Shown here: positions 27,362-36,017 of the stretch, piece by piece
Layout of the letters: each line of letters opens with the position of its first letter
Numbering within the stretch: the stretch's first letter is position 1
DNA from: Thiobacillus sp.
Lineage (GTDB): Bacteria; Pseudomonadota; Gammaproteobacteria; Burkholderiales; Thiobacillaceae
Length of the DNA: 39,089 nucleotides
Reading direction: 5' to 3'
Assembly (NCBI GenBank): GCA_020724415.1
Contig: DYHB01000014.1
Location: 1 to 39,089, forward strand
Position numbers and translations under genes: made by a program
Notes under the pieces: generated by a model
Seen by the model: the letters and a program-made list of their open reading frames with translations, nothing else
What the model was told of the DNA's origin: nothing
Database searches by the model: none

Positions 27362-28753
27362 ATGAGCACCGCCCTCGTCTGGTTTCGCCGGGATCTTCGG
27401 CTGAACGACAATACCGCCGTGCATGCGGCCCTGGCACGTCATGCCCGGGTCCATGCCGTTTTCGTGTTCGATCGGGACATCCTGGACGCCCTGGAGGACC
27501 GCCAGGATCGTCGGGTGGCCTTCATCCATGCCAGTGTGGCCGAGCTGAAGGCCCGTCTTGAAGCACGGGGCGGAGGACTCCATGTCGAGCACGGCGCAGC
27601 CAGGACCGTGATCCCCGCGCTGGCCAGCCGCCTGGGCGTGGAAGTGGTCCATGCCAACCGGGACTACGAGCCCTATGCCCGGACCCGGGATGATTCCGTG
27701 GCCCGGGCATTGGCCGCCGAAGGTCGGCAGCTGGCGTTGCACAAGGACCAGGTGATCTTCGAAACGGACGAACTGCTCACCGGCCAGGGCACCCCCTACC
27801 ATGTCTTCACCCCCTACCAGCGGGCCTGGTTGGCCAGACTGCGGCCGGAGGACCTGGCCCCTGGACCGGAATCACCCGAGTGGTCCCGCCTGGCCCCGGG
27901 CAACCCATCCATGCCCAGCCTGGAGGACCTGGGCTTCCAGGCTCCCGAGGCGGCTGGCCACCGGCTCCCCTCGGGGGAAAGCGGGGCCGGGAATTTGTGG
28001 GCGGAGTTCCGGACACGGCTCAGCCACTACCGGGATCGGCGGGATTACCCCGCCCTCAAGGGACCGTCCTATTTGTCGGTGCACCTCCGCTTCGGCACCC
28101 TGTCCATCCGCGAGCTGGTCCGGCATGCCCTCCAGCAAGGGGACGAGGGGGCCAAGACCTGGCTTTCGGAACTGGTCTGGCGGGATTTCTACCAGATGTT
28201 GTTGTGGCACTACCCGGACACGGTGGACACGGCCTTCCAAGCCAAGTTCCGTTCGCTCATCTGGCCCAATCCCCCTGGCCATTTCGAGGCCTGGAAGGAG
28301 GCCCGCACCGGCTATCCCATCGTGGATGCCGCCCTGCGACAACTCAACCAGACCGGCTACATGCACAACCGCCTGCGCATGATTGCGGCGTCCTTCCTGG
28401 TCAAGGATCTGCACGTGGATTGGCGGCTGGGGGAGCGGTATTTCGCACGTCAGTTGCTGGATTACGACTTGGCAGCCAACGTGGGCGGCTGGCAATGGTG
28501 CGCCTCCACCGGGACCGATGCCCAACCCTGGTTCCGTATCTTCAACCCGGTCACCCAATCGGAGCGGTTCGACCCTCAGGGCCGCTTCATCCGCCGTTAC
28601 CTGCCGGAGCTGGCCAGCGTGCCGGACAAGCACATCCATGCGCCCTGGCGCCAGGCCGGGGGGCCGGTGGCCAGGGGCGAATACCCGCCGCCTCTGGTGG
28701 ACCATGGGGCAGCACGGGCCACCACCCTGGCCCTGTTCAAGGCCTTGGGATGA
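27362..28753 (+). CDS. phrB: Deoxyribodipyrimidine photolyase (class I CPD type)
   Basis: A 463-residue flavoprotein that repairs UV cyclobutane dimers with blue light. The N-terminal antenna domain starts LVWFRRDLRLNDNTA. The C-terminal FAD domain has GPSYLSVHLRFGTLSIREL, LVWRDFYQMLL, TGYPIVDAALRQL, GYMHNRLRMIAASFL and NVGGWQWCASTGTDAQP, all standard for class I photolyases. TAAAAT at 27330-27335 is a likely -10. Its stop overlaps the next start (ATGA), and that gene overlaps namZ in the same way, so the three form one unit. Confidence 0.96.
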   Translation: MSTALVWFRRDLRLNDNTAVHAALARHARVHAVFVFDRDILDALEDRQDRRVAFIHASVAELKARLEARGGGLHVEHGAARTVIPALASRLGVEVVHANRDYEPYARTRDDSVARALAAEGRQLALHKDQVIFETDELLTGQGTPYHVFTPYQRAWLARLRPEDLAPGPESPEWSRLAPGNPSMPSLEDLGFQAPEAAGHRLPSGESGAGNLWAEFRTRLSHYRDRRDYPALKGPSYLSVHLRFGTLSIRELVRHALQQGDEGAKTWLSELVWRDFYQMLLWHYPDTVDTAFQAKFRSLIWPNPPGHFEAWKEARTGYPIVDAALRQLNQTGYMHNRLRMIAASFLVKDLHVDWRLGERYFARQLLDYDLAANVGGWQWCASTGTDAQPWFRIFNPVTQSERFDPQGRFIRRYLPELASVPDKHIHAPWRQAGGPVARGEYPPPLVDHGAARATTLALFKALG

Positions 28754-29286
28754 CCTTGGCCACGGTCTGCCTGACCCCCCATCCCGATGCCCCCGCTACA
28801 AGCGTCACCGCCTTGGTGGTGGAGGTGACACCCATGGCCCAAGGCGAGTGGGCATTCACCTACCGCCTGACCGGCACCATGGAAAGAATCCGGATACCCC
28901 CACCGGGGCACCGGGGACCGGTTGACGGCCTCTGGCGCCATACCTGCCTGGAAGCCTTCCTGAAGGCCGGGGCCGGACCTGAGTATTACGAATTCAACTT
29001 CTCCCCGTCCGGGGCCTGGGCGGCCTACCAGTTCCGTGCCTACCGGGATGGCAAGCCCTGGCAACCTCCCCGTCCCCCCGAGATCAGCCTCCGGCAGGAT
29101 GCCCACAGCCTGGTGCTTCGGGTCCGCCTGACCGGACCCGTCATGACCGGTCCGGTCAGGCTCGGCCTCTCGGCAGTCATCGAAGACCAGACCGGTGATT
29201 TGGCCTACTGGGCCCTGAGACACCCGCCCGGCCGCCCGGACTTCCATCATACTGACGCCTTTGCCCTGGAATGCCCTCCACCATGA
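28750..29286 (+). CDS. DOMON-like domain protein
   Basis: A 178-residue protein resembling the small cytoplasmic DOMON-like family of proteobacteria and cyanobacteria (beta-sandwich, possible heme or sugar binding). Recognisable segments are LWRHTCLEAFL, YYEFNFSPSGAWAAYQFRAYRDG, LGLSAVIEDQTGDLAYWALRHPPGRPDFHH. There is no signal peptide. Function unknown. It is translationally coupled to the photolyase upstream and the muramidase downstream by ATGA overlaps. Confidence 0.8.
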   Translation: MTLATVCLTPHPDAPATSVTALVVEVTPMAQGEWAFTYRLTGTMERIRIPPPGHRGPVDGLWRHTCLEAFLKAGAGPEYYEFNFSPSGAWAAYQFRAYRDGKPWQPPRPPEISLRQDAHSLVLRVRLTGPVMTGPVRLGLSAVIEDQTGDLAYWALRHPPGRPDFHHTDAFALECPPP

Positions 29287-30485
29287 GATTCGGACTCGAT
29301 CGCCTGCTGGCAGACCCGGCCCTGCGTGCGCCCCTCAAGGGTCGCCGGGTCGCCCTGCTGGCCCACCCGGCTTCGGTCACCGCCGACCTGGTCCACGCCC
29401 TGGACGCCCTGGCCCGGGAGTCGGAAATCGAGCTGGCGGCGGCCTTCGGGCCCCAGCACGGCCTGCGCGGCGACAAACAGGACAACATGATGGAATCACC
29501 GGACTTCGTGGATCCTGTCCACGGCATTCCCGTGTTCAGCCTGTACGGCCAGGTACGACGGCCTACGGACGCCATGATGGCCAGCTTCGATGTCCTGCTG
29601 GTGGATCTCCAGGACCTGGGCTGCCGCATCTATACCTTCATCACCACCCTGCGCTATATCCTGGAAGCCGCCGCCCGGCATGGCAAAACGGTCTGGGTTC
29701 TGGACCGGCCAAACCCGGCCGGACGCCCGGTGGAAGGACTCACCCTGCGCCCCGGCTGGGAGAGCTTCGTCGGCGCCGGCCCCATGCCCATGCGCCACGG
29801 CCTCACCTTGGGCGAGATGGGGCTGTGGTTCATGCGCCAGTTCCAGTTGGACCTGGATTACCGGGTAATCGAGATGCAAGGCTGGCAACCCGAGGAGGCG
29901 CCCGGTCACGGCTGGCCAGTGGGGCAGCGGGAATGGATCAACCCCAGCCCCAATGCCCCGAACCTGAGCATGGCCCGTTGCTATGCCGGGACCGTGATGC
30001 TGGAAGGCACCACCCTCTCCGAAGGCCGGGGCACCACCCGTCCCCTTGAATTGTTCGGCGCCCCGGACCTGGACGCCCGCCGGCTGAGATCGGCCATGGC
30101 GGAGTTGGCGCCCGACTGGCTGCAGGGCTGCACCCTGAGGGAATGCTGGTTCGAGCCCACCTTCCACAAACATGCCGGCCAATTGTGTGCCGGGCTCCAG
30201 ATTCACGTGGACACCCATTACCAGCATCAGGCCTTCAAGCCTTGGCGGCTCATGGCCCTGGCATTCAAGTCCATCCGCCGCCTGAATCCGGACTATCCCC
30301 TGTGGCGCGACTTCCCCTACGAATACGAGCACGACCGCCTGGCCATCGACCTCATCAACGGCAGTCCGATCCTGCGCGAATGGGTGGATGATCCCGCGGC
30401 CACCCCGGCCGATCTGGATCTCTTGGCCAGCCGGGACGAAGCCGACTGGAGGAGAGCCTCCGGCTCCCTGTACCGCTATCCCTGA
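29283..30485 (+). CDS. namZ: Exo-beta-N-acetylmuramidase NamZ family (DUF1343)
   Basis: A 400-residue protein of the DUF1343 family, whose characterised members (NamZ, family GH171) release N-acetylmuramic acid from the non-reducing end of glycan fragments in peptidoglycan recycling. Family segments are AAFGPQHGLRGDKQDNM, VDLQDLGCRIYTFITTL, VLDRPNPAGR, NPSPNAPNLSMARCYAGTVM, EGTTLSEGRGTTRP and CAGLQIHV. Unlike many members it has no signal peptide, so it probably acts in the cytoplasm. I chose the ATG at 29283, which overlaps the upstream stop; another ATG lies four codons earlier. A weak hairpin (CGGC/GCCG) and T5 follow at 30519-30535. Confidence 0.9.
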   Translation: MRFGLDRLLADPALRAPLKGRRVALLAHPASVTADLVHALDALARESEIELAAAFGPQHGLRGDKQDNMMESPDFVDPVHGIPVFSLYGQVRRPTDAMMASFDVLLVDLQDLGCRIYTFITTLRYILEAAARHGKTVWVLDRPNPAGRPVEGLTLRPGWESFVGAGPMPMRHGLTLGEMGLWFMRQFQLDLDYRVIEMQGWQPEEAPGHGWPVGQREWINPSPNAPNLSMARCYAGTVMLEGTTLSEGRGTTRPLELFGAPDLDARRLRSAMAELAPDWLQGCTLRECWFEPTFHKHAGQLCAGLQIHVDTHYQHQAFKPWRLMALAFKSIRRLNPDYPLWRDFPYEYEHDRLAIDLINGSPILREWVDDPAATPADLDLLASRDEADWRRASGSLYRYP

Positions 30486-30575
30486 CCGGCCCCCCCCGTT
30501 GCCCTGGCAAGGGGATGTCGGCATGGCCGCTTTTTCCTATACTGGGATGCCGCGCACACAAGAATCAGGTGGTCC

Positions 30576-30791
30576 ATGCAACTCGACAAATACGTGTTCA
30601 GAATACGCACCCGCAACGGCGCCCTCATGGAGCACCTGATGATCCAGGCGGCCACGGAGGCGGATGCCCGGGCCCGCCTGGTGCGCATGTATCCCGGCTG
30701 CGAGGTGCTGTCCTCCCGGACCGAGACAACTGAACCCGGCCATGCCAGCCGATCCTTCGAGGATCTAGCCGACCTGCTCAACGAACCCTGA
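30576..30791 (+). CDS. Small conserved-looking protein of unknown function
   Basis: A 71-residue protein beginning MQLDKYVFRIRTRNGALMEH. The pattern of a strand, a strand, a helix (ATEADARARLVRMYPG) and a strand suggests a small alpha/beta fold, with a charged C-terminus. One Cys. No recognised family. TATACT at 30538-30543 is a likely -10 and GGTGG precedes the ATG, which support expression. It is convergent with the ParA-like gene, 13 bases away. Confidence 0.65.
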   Translation: MQLDKYVFRIRTRNGALMEHLMIQAATEADARARLVRMYPGCEVLSSRTETTEPGHASRSFEDLADLLNEP

Positions 30792-30804
30792 ACCGACCCC
30801 AGGG

Positions 30805-31566
30805 CTAGAGGAGCCCGGCGCCCTGCAACTCCTGGTACAGGGCCTGATAGTCCTGGGCGCCCCGGCTGCTGGCCTGGTAGCTGAACACATCCTGGCCCAG
30901 GGATGGACTCATGGCCACGGCCACGTTTTCCGATATCACCGTGTCACACAGGTCGTCCCCCACTTCCTGCCGCAACCGGGAACGAATGTCTTCCCCCATG
31001 CGCCGGCGCCGGTCGAACCGGGTCAGCACGTAACGCCTGGGCAAACGCTGCTTGAGGACGGGTTCCAGGGATTTCAGGGCATGGTCGATCTGCTTGGCGC
31101 CCTGGAGGGACAGGTAATCGCTGGACACCGGGACCAGCACTGCAGAGGCGGCAAACACGGCGCTCAGGGACAGGACGCCCACATAGGGACAGCAGTCGAT
31201 CAGGACCGGCCCCGGGAGTTCGGCCTCCAGGGCCTCCAGACCATGGCGCAATCGGTTCAGGGTGGCGGGCCCCTTGCCGAACAGGGAATCCACCTTCATC
31301 AACTGGCCGTGGGCCGGCAGCAGATAACCCAGCCCCGGGTGTGCCTGCACCAGGGTGCGCAGGGTGGCAGAGGCCGAATAGAGGGCAAACAGGCTTGTGG
31401 CCGGGGTCTCCGGCAGCTTGTCGAGAATCCGCGTCAGATGGGCCTGGGGGTCCATGTCCACCAGGTAGGGCAGGCGGCCGGAACGGGCCAGCACGGCCGC
31501 TAGGTTCAGGGTGGTGGTGGTCTTGCCCACCCCGCCCTTGCAATTGAAGATCGCCAGACGGGTCAT
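30805..31566 (-). CDS. ParA/MinD-family ATPase (orphan)
   Basis: A 253-residue ATPase with a deviant Walker A KGGVGKTTT (signature Lys10 and Lys15), DMDPQAHLT (switch I region) and LIDCCPYVGVLS (Walker B-like). ParA proteins position DNA or protein cargo using ATP-driven dimers on DNA or membrane. There is no ParB, cargo gene or chromosome-origin context here, so this is an orphan whose cargo is unknown. It lies 52 bases downstream of an SDR gene on the same strand. Confidence 0.88.
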   Translation of the reverse strand: MTRLAIFNCKGGVGKTTTTLNLAAVLARSGRLPYLVDMDPQAHLTRILDKLPETPATSLFALYSASATLRTLVQAHPGLGYLLPAHGQLMKVDSLFGKGPATLNRLRHGLEALEAELPGPVLIDCCPYVGVLSLSAVFAASAVLVPVSSDYLSLQGAKQIDHALKSLEPVLKQRLPRRYVLTRFDRRRRMGEDIRSRLRQEVGDDLCDTVISENVAVAMSPSLGQDVFSYQASSRGAQDYQALYQELQGAGLL

Positions 31567-31618
31567 CGCGCGCCCCTTCTCGCCGCTCGGTACATTCTGT
31601 TCCCTTGCGGCGGCGCCC

Positions 31619-32482
31619 TCATGACGCGGCCTTCAATCCCTGATGCACGGTGGGATAACGCAGGCGATAGCCCAATTCGTTCTTGATCCGGCCATTGCCA
31701 AGACGGCGGGATTCGCTCAGAAAGCTGCGCATGGCGGGCGTCACAGCCGCCAGGACCTCGCTCCTGGGCATCCGGGGCGGCCGGGGCAAGCCCAGGTGGT
31801 CGGCCACCACATCGAACCAGTCCCCCATCTTCAGGCCGCTGTCGTCCACCGCGTTGTAGACCCGTTGTGCTCTGCCACGGCAGGCGGCTGCCAGGCACAG
31901 GCCCGCCAGATCCTCGGCATGGATGTGATTGGTGTGGATGTCTTCTTCCGGACGCAAGGCCGGCAATCCCTTGCGCACCCGCTCGGCCGGCATCCGATCC
32001 TGGGCGTAGATGCCGGGGGCCCTCAGGATCGCCAGGCGCACGCCGGTCCTGGCCGCCCAGGCGCGGAGCCGGGTCTCGGCATCCCAGCGACGCCGGGCCC
32101 GGGCATTGTGAGGCCGGGGTGGGCGCGTCTCGGACACCCATTCGCCACGGCAATCGCCGTAGACGCCACTGGTGCTGACGTAAACCAGGGCCTGGGGTAA
32201 ACTTGACTGGTTTAGTGCGGCAATCAGGTGACGGGTACGGGGATCGGCATCACCCTCGCCCGGCGGCGGGGCGAGATGCAGCACCAGGTCCGCCAGACCG
32301 GCCAGGCGCCCCAGCCGGGCACGATCGTCCAGATCGGCCAGGATGGGCACCACGCCGGCGGCACGCAAGGCTTCCTGGCGCTCCGGGGAACGGATCAGAC
32401 CGTACACCCTGGCCCGTCCGGCCAGTTGACGGGCCACCCGGAGACCCACGTCACCACAGCCCACGATCAATATGCGCAGCAT
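31619..32482 (-). CDS. NAD-dependent epimerase/dehydratase-like SDR protein
   Basis: A 287-residue extended SDR-fold protein with a Rossmann motif ILIVGCGDVGLRVA at the N-terminus (a G-x-G-x-x-G variant), YVSTSGVYGDCRGEWVSE, and the VYNAVDD segment typical of YeeZ-type proteins. It lacks the usual Y-x-x-x-K catalytic pair in plain view, so it may not be a classical epimerase. Substrate unknown. It is divergent from the ferredoxin-reductase gene with only 32 bases between the starts. Confidence 0.83.
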   Translation of the reverse strand: MLRILIVGCGDVGLRVARQLAGRARVYGLIRSPERQEALRAAGVVPILADLDDRARLGRLAGLADLVLHLAPPPGEGDADPRTRHLIAALNQSSLPQALVYVSTSGVYGDCRGEWVSETRPPRPHNARARRRWDAETRLRAWAARTGVRLAILRAPGIYAQDRMPAERVRKGLPALRPEEDIHTNHIHAEDLAGLCLAAACRGRAQRVYNAVDDSGLKMGDWFDVVADHLGLPRPPRMPRSEVLAAVTPAMRSFLSESRRLGNGRIKNELGYRLRYPTVHQGLKAAS

Positions 32483-32514
32483 GTTCGAAGTATCGACAAA
32501 GAAAAGGAAAAAGG

Positions 32515-33528
32515 ATGTCTCATCAGGTCACCATACAACCCAGCGGCCACCAGTTTACCGTGCAAAACGGTGAAACCGTTCTGGAGGCTGCCCTTCGGGA
32601 CAACTTTGCCCTGCCCTACGGTTGCCGCAACGGCGCCTGTGGTGCCTGCAAGGGCAAGATCCTGGAAGGGTCCGTGGATTATGGCGACCACCAGGAAGGC
32701 ACCCTGACCGACGCCGACAAGGCCAAGGGACTGGCCCTGTTCTGCACCGCCCAGCCGTTGTCGGACCTGGTCATCGAGGCCAAGGAGATCAGCGCCGCCA
32801 AGGACATCCCGGTCAAGACCCTGCCCTGCCGGGTGGAGCGGATGGAAAGCCTGGCCCCGGACGTCATGGCCCTGTGGCTGAAACTGCCCAGCAACGAACG
32901 CCTGCAGTTCCTGCCCGGCCAGTACTTGGACTTCCTGCTCAAGGATGGCCAGAAGCGCAGTTTTTCACTGGCCAACACGCCGGAGGAAGATCATCTCCTG
33001 GAACTCCATATTCGCCACGTGCCGGGCGGTTTCTTCACCGACCAGGTTTTCGGGGCCATGAAGGTGAAGGACATCCTGCGCATCAACGGTCCCCTGGGCA
33101 GCTTCTTCCTGCGGGAATCCGACAAGCCGGCCATATTCCTGGCCGGCGGCACGGGGTTCGCACCCATCAAGAGCATTCTGAGCCATGCCTTCCACCACAA
33201 GCTGGAGCGGCAGATGATCCTGTATTGGGGCGCCAAGGCCCGGGTCGACCTGTATCAGGCGGCATTGCCGGATGCTTGGGCCCGGGAGCACGACCACTTC
33301 AGCTTCATTCCGGTGCTCTCGGAACCCGGGCCGGAAGACCACTGGGCCGGCCGGACCGGCTATGTCCACCAAGCCATCCTGGCGGATTTTCCAGATTTGT
33401 CCGGCTACGAGGTCTATGCCTGTGGCGCCCCCCCCATGATCGATGCTGCCCGTCGAGACTTCATGGCCCAGGGCTTGCCCGAGGATGCGTTCTTTGCCGA
33501 TGCCTTCGCCTACCAGACGCCGGGCTGA
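32515..33528 (+). CDS. CDP-6-deoxy-delta-3,4-glucoseen reductase-like 2Fe-2S/FAD reductase
   Basis: A 337-residue electron-transfer protein. An N-terminal plant-type 2Fe-2S domain (C37, C42, C45, C77 in GCRNGACGACKG and ALFCTAQ) is fused to an FAD domain (RSFSLANTPE) and an NAD(P) domain (FLAGGTGFAPIKSI, VYACGAPPMIDAARRDF). It is usually annotated as AscD/E3-like, but in bacteria without that sugar pathway it is a general NAD(P)H-dependent reductase whose partner oxygenase or dehydratase is unknown. A strong AAGGA... site precedes the ATG at 32515. No sugar-nucleotide genes are nearby. Confidence 0.92.
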   Translation: MSHQVTIQPSGHQFTVQNGETVLEAALRDNFALPYGCRNGACGACKGKILEGSVDYGDHQEGTLTDADKAKGLALFCTAQPLSDLVIEAKEISAAKDIPVKTLPCRVERMESLAPDVMALWLKLPSNERLQFLPGQYLDFLLKDGQKRSFSLANTPEEDHLLELHIRHVPGGFFTDQVFGAMKVKDILRINGPLGSFFLRESDKPAIFLAGGTGFAPIKSILSHAFHHKLERQMILYWGAKARVDLYQAALPDAWAREHDHFSFIPVLSEPGPEDHWAGRTGYVHQAILADFPDLSGYEVYACGAPPMIDAARRDFMAQGLPEDAFFADAFAYQTPG

Positions 33529-33603
33529 TCGCCGGCCTGATCCGTCACGAAGCTGAAGCCTTGGCCGGCTAGTCTTGGGGGCAACACACCCTCAGGAGCC
33601 GCC

Positions 33604-35391
33604 ATGGCCCAGCACAACCCCGCCCGCCGCAACTTCGTCCGCCGTACGGCCCTGGGCATGGCTGCCACCGGCACCGGCCTGGGCCTGTCCGGCTGCAGTG
33701 ATGACCTGAAGGTCAGCTTCCTCCACGGCGTGGCCAGCGGCGACCCCCTGGCCGACCGGATCATCCTTTGGACCCGGGTCACCGCCTCTGAGCGCAAGGA
33801 TGTGACCCTGGACTGGGAAATCGCCCGGGACGCCGCCTTCAGGGACATCGTCCATGGCGGGCAATACACCACCGGGCCGGCCCGGGACTACACGGTCAAG
33901 GTGGACGCCTCCGGTTTGCAGCCGGATCACACCTACTACTACCGGTTCAGCCACGAGAACACCCGGTCCCCCGTGGGCCGCACGCGGACATTGCCGGTGG
34001 GCCAGGTGGACCAGGTGAAACTTGCGGTCTTCTCCTGCTCCAATTACCCGGCGGGCTACTTCCATGCCTACGCGGAAGTGGCCAAGCGGGATGACATCCA
34101 CGTCGCCTTGCACCTGGGGGATTACATCTACGAATACGGCCGGGGGCAATACGCCTCCCAGGATGCTGCCGCCCTGGGCCGGGAGGTAGTTCCCGCCGGG
34201 GAGTTATTGACCCTGACGGACTACCGGACTCGATACGCCCAGTACCGTACTGACCCGGATCTTCAGGCAGCCCATGCCCAACTGCCATTCATCTGCGTAT
34301 GGGATGACCATGAGATTGCCAACGATGCCTACATGGACGGGGCCGAAAACCACGACCCGGGCACCGAAGGGGATTACGCCTTGCGCCGCGCGGCGGCATT
34401 GCAGGCCTTTCTGGAATGGCTGCCCATCCGCTCCCCCGACCCGGACAGCCTGATTGAGACCTACCGCGCGTTTGATTTCGGCCAACTGCTCCGTCTTCAC
34501 ATGCTGGACACCCGCCACGTGGGCCGGGCCAAGGCGCTCAGCTACGCCGACTACATGGACCCGGTCACGGGCATCTTTGACGGGGCTCGCTTCACAGCAG
34601 ATCTGACCGCCCCCGGGCGCCAGTTGCTGGGACAACCCCAGCTGGATTGGCTCCAGGCGGGCCTGGCCGGCTCCAGTGCGACCTGGCAGGTCCTGGGTCA
34701 GCAGGTGCTGATGGGACGCATGAACCTGCCCATGCCCCTGCTCACGCCCACACCCCAGAACCCCACCATCAGCTTCGGCGACTACGCCACCCTGGCCACG
34801 GCCTTCATCACCTACCAGACCCTGAGCGCCCAGTTGACGGCTGCCGGCGCCCCCGTGACCCTGGAAAACCTGATGGCCGCCGGCATGACAGCCACCCAAC
34901 TTGGGCTGGTCAACGATCCTGCCAACCAGGCCATCATTCAGGCACCCAGCATCCCCTACAATCTGGACGCCTGGGACGGCTACTACGTGGCCCGGGAGAC
35001 CGTGCTTGGCCTGGCGCGGGTCCTGGACAAGAACCTGGTGGTCCTGTCCGGCGACACCCACAACGCCTGGGCCAATGATCTGGAAGACATGACAGGACAC
35101 CCGGTCGGCGTGGAATTTGCAGTCAGCAGCGTTTCTTCGCCCGGCCTGGAAGAATATCTACCCCAGGAAGACCCCCTTCAACTGGCGGCCGGGGCGATGC
35201 AACTCATTCCTACCCTGAAATACGCCAACACCCACTTGCGGGGATGGATGCTCGTGACTCTGAGCCCGGGCGAGGCCCGAGCCGACTGGTACTTCATCGA
35301 TACGGTCAAAAGCAGGACCTACAGCCAGCAGTTAGCACGCAGTATGAAAACCCTGCCCGGCCCAGGCAACCAGCGCTTGCAGGACGTCTGA
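33604..35391 (+). CDS. phoD: PhoD-like alkaline phosphatase/phosphodiesterase, Tat-exported
   Basis: A 595-residue phosphatase. The twin-arginine signal (ARRNFVRRTALG at 7-18) with a possible lipobox LSGC ending at C31 suggests Tat export and perhaps lipid anchoring. An N-terminal Fn3-like PhoD_N domain is followed by the metallophosphatase core: FSCSNYPAGYF, LGDYIYEYG, CVWDDHEIANDA, LDTRHVGR and LSGDTHNAW carry the Fe/Ca ligands. It releases phosphate from phospho-mono- and diesters in the periplasm. It contains an inserted Ala/Thr-rich segment at about 395-440. GGAG precedes the ATG. A short hairpin follows at 35403-35418. Confidence 0.94.
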   Translation: MAQHNPARRNFVRRTALGMAATGTGLGLSGCSDDLKVSFLHGVASGDPLADRIILWTRVTASERKDVTLDWEIARDAAFRDIVHGGQYTTGPARDYTVKVDASGLQPDHTYYYRFSHENTRSPVGRTRTLPVGQVDQVKLAVFSCSNYPAGYFHAYAEVAKRDDIHVALHLGDYIYEYGRGQYASQDAAALGREVVPAGELLTLTDYRTRYAQYRTDPDLQAAHAQLPFICVWDDHEIANDAYMDGAENHDPGTEGDYALRRAAALQAFLEWLPIRSPDPDSLIETYRAFDFGQLLRLHMLDTRHVGRAKALSYADYMDPVTGIFDGARFTADLTAPGRQLLGQPQLDWLQAGLAGSSATWQVLGQQVLMGRMNLPMPLLTPTPQNPTISFGDYATLATAFITYQTLSAQLTAAGAPVTLENLMAAGMTATQLGLVNDPANQAIIQAPSIPYNLDAWDGYYVARETVLGLARVLDKNLVVLSGDTHNAWANDLEDMTGHPVGVEFAVSSVSSPGLEEYLPQEDPLQLAAGAMQLIPTLKYANTHLRGWMLVTLSPGEARADWYFIDTVKSRTYSQQLARSMKTLPGPGNQRLQDV

Positions 35392-35402
35392 ACTCCAGGC
35401 GG

Positions 35403-35418
35403 TGGGGCGTCGGCCCCA
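35403..35418 (+). terminator. Weak hairpin after phoD
   Basis: TGGGGC / GCCCCA with a 4-base loop, 11 bases after the phoD stop and without a T-tract. It lies between convergent genes, so it could help end transcription, but support is slight. Confidence 0.3.
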
Positions 35419-35456
35419 TGTAAGCGCTGTGCCCCGGCCGTGTCCACCTCTGGCCG

Positions 35457-35918
35457 TCAGTGGGCGTGGTGCCGATGGCCGCTGCCGGCCATGGCCCGGA
35501 TGGGCACGGTGACGGGGATTTCCCGCGCTTTCCCGCTCTTGTCCCGCACCACCAGGGTCAGCTGGGTCTCCTGACCGGGGGCCAGAGGCCCGTTGAGGCC
35601 GATCAACATGATGTGCAGTCCGCCTGGCCTCAGGCTCACCGTCTTGCCTTTCGGCAGGTCGATCCGTTCCACCTGGCGCATGATCATGACCCCGTTGTCC
35701 ATGGACATGGTGTGCAGTTCCACCGTCTTCGAGGCCGGGCTGTGGGCCGCCACCAAGGCCATGTCTGTCTCGGAGGTGAGTTCCATGAAGGCCGCCCCGG
35801 CCGGCTGCCCGGGAGCCGTGGCCCGGGCCCAGGGGCCATCCACCCGGAGGGTGTCCGCAAACAGGGGACTGGATAGCAGTGCCAGAAGTACACAGAACGC
35901 AGATTTTGCAAACATCAT
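35457..35918 (-). CDS. pcuC: PCu(A)C-type periplasmic copper chaperone
   Basis: A 153-residue protein. A signal peptide (MMFAKSAFCVLLALLSSPLFA) is followed by a PCu(A)C cupredoxin-like domain. The Cu(I) site fits the family pattern H-x10-M-x21-H-x-M exactly: H69, M80, H102, M104. A C-terminal tail HRHHAH adds possible copper ligands. PCu(A)C delivers copper to the CuA or CuB site during cytochrome oxidase assembly. I chose the ATG at 35918, preceded by GTGGGG; a GTG three codons upstream overlaps that site. It is divergent from regB across 111 bases that hold a RegA-type palindrome. Confidence 0.92.
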   Translation of the reverse strand: MMFAKSAFCVLLALLSSPLFADTLRVDGPWARATAPGQPAGAAFMELTSETDMALVAAHSPASKTVELHTMSMDNGVMIMRQVERIDLPKGKTVSLRPGGLHIMLIGLNGPLAPGQETQLTLVVRDKSGKAREIPVTVPIRAMAGSGHRHHAH

Positions 35919-35972
35919 GATCCCCACGAGAAGCGTTTGACCGACAAGGTTAGCGTGACCTGCCCCCCCACC

Positions 35973-35993
35973 CCTGCGACATGATGTCGCAGG
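35973..35993. promoter_or_regulatory. Palindrome resembling a RegR/RegA (PrrA) box
   Basis: Perfect inverted repeat with 10-bp arms (CCTGCGACAT and ATGTCGCAGG) around a single G. Its core GCGACATGATGTCGC agrees with the RegR/RegA consensus as I recall it (GNGRCRTTNNGNCGC) at all specified positions but one. It lies 37 bases upstream of regB and 55 upstream of the copper chaperone start, just before the region of the regB -35. Confidence 0.7.
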
Positions 35994-36017
35994 CCATGGC
36001 CCCCCAGGCCCCGCTGT

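Noticed and set aside
32515-33528. A 3,6-dideoxysugar pathway gene
   Set aside because: Although similar to AscD/E3, no sugar-nucleotide synthesis genes are nearby; treated as a general 2Fe-2S/FAD reductase.
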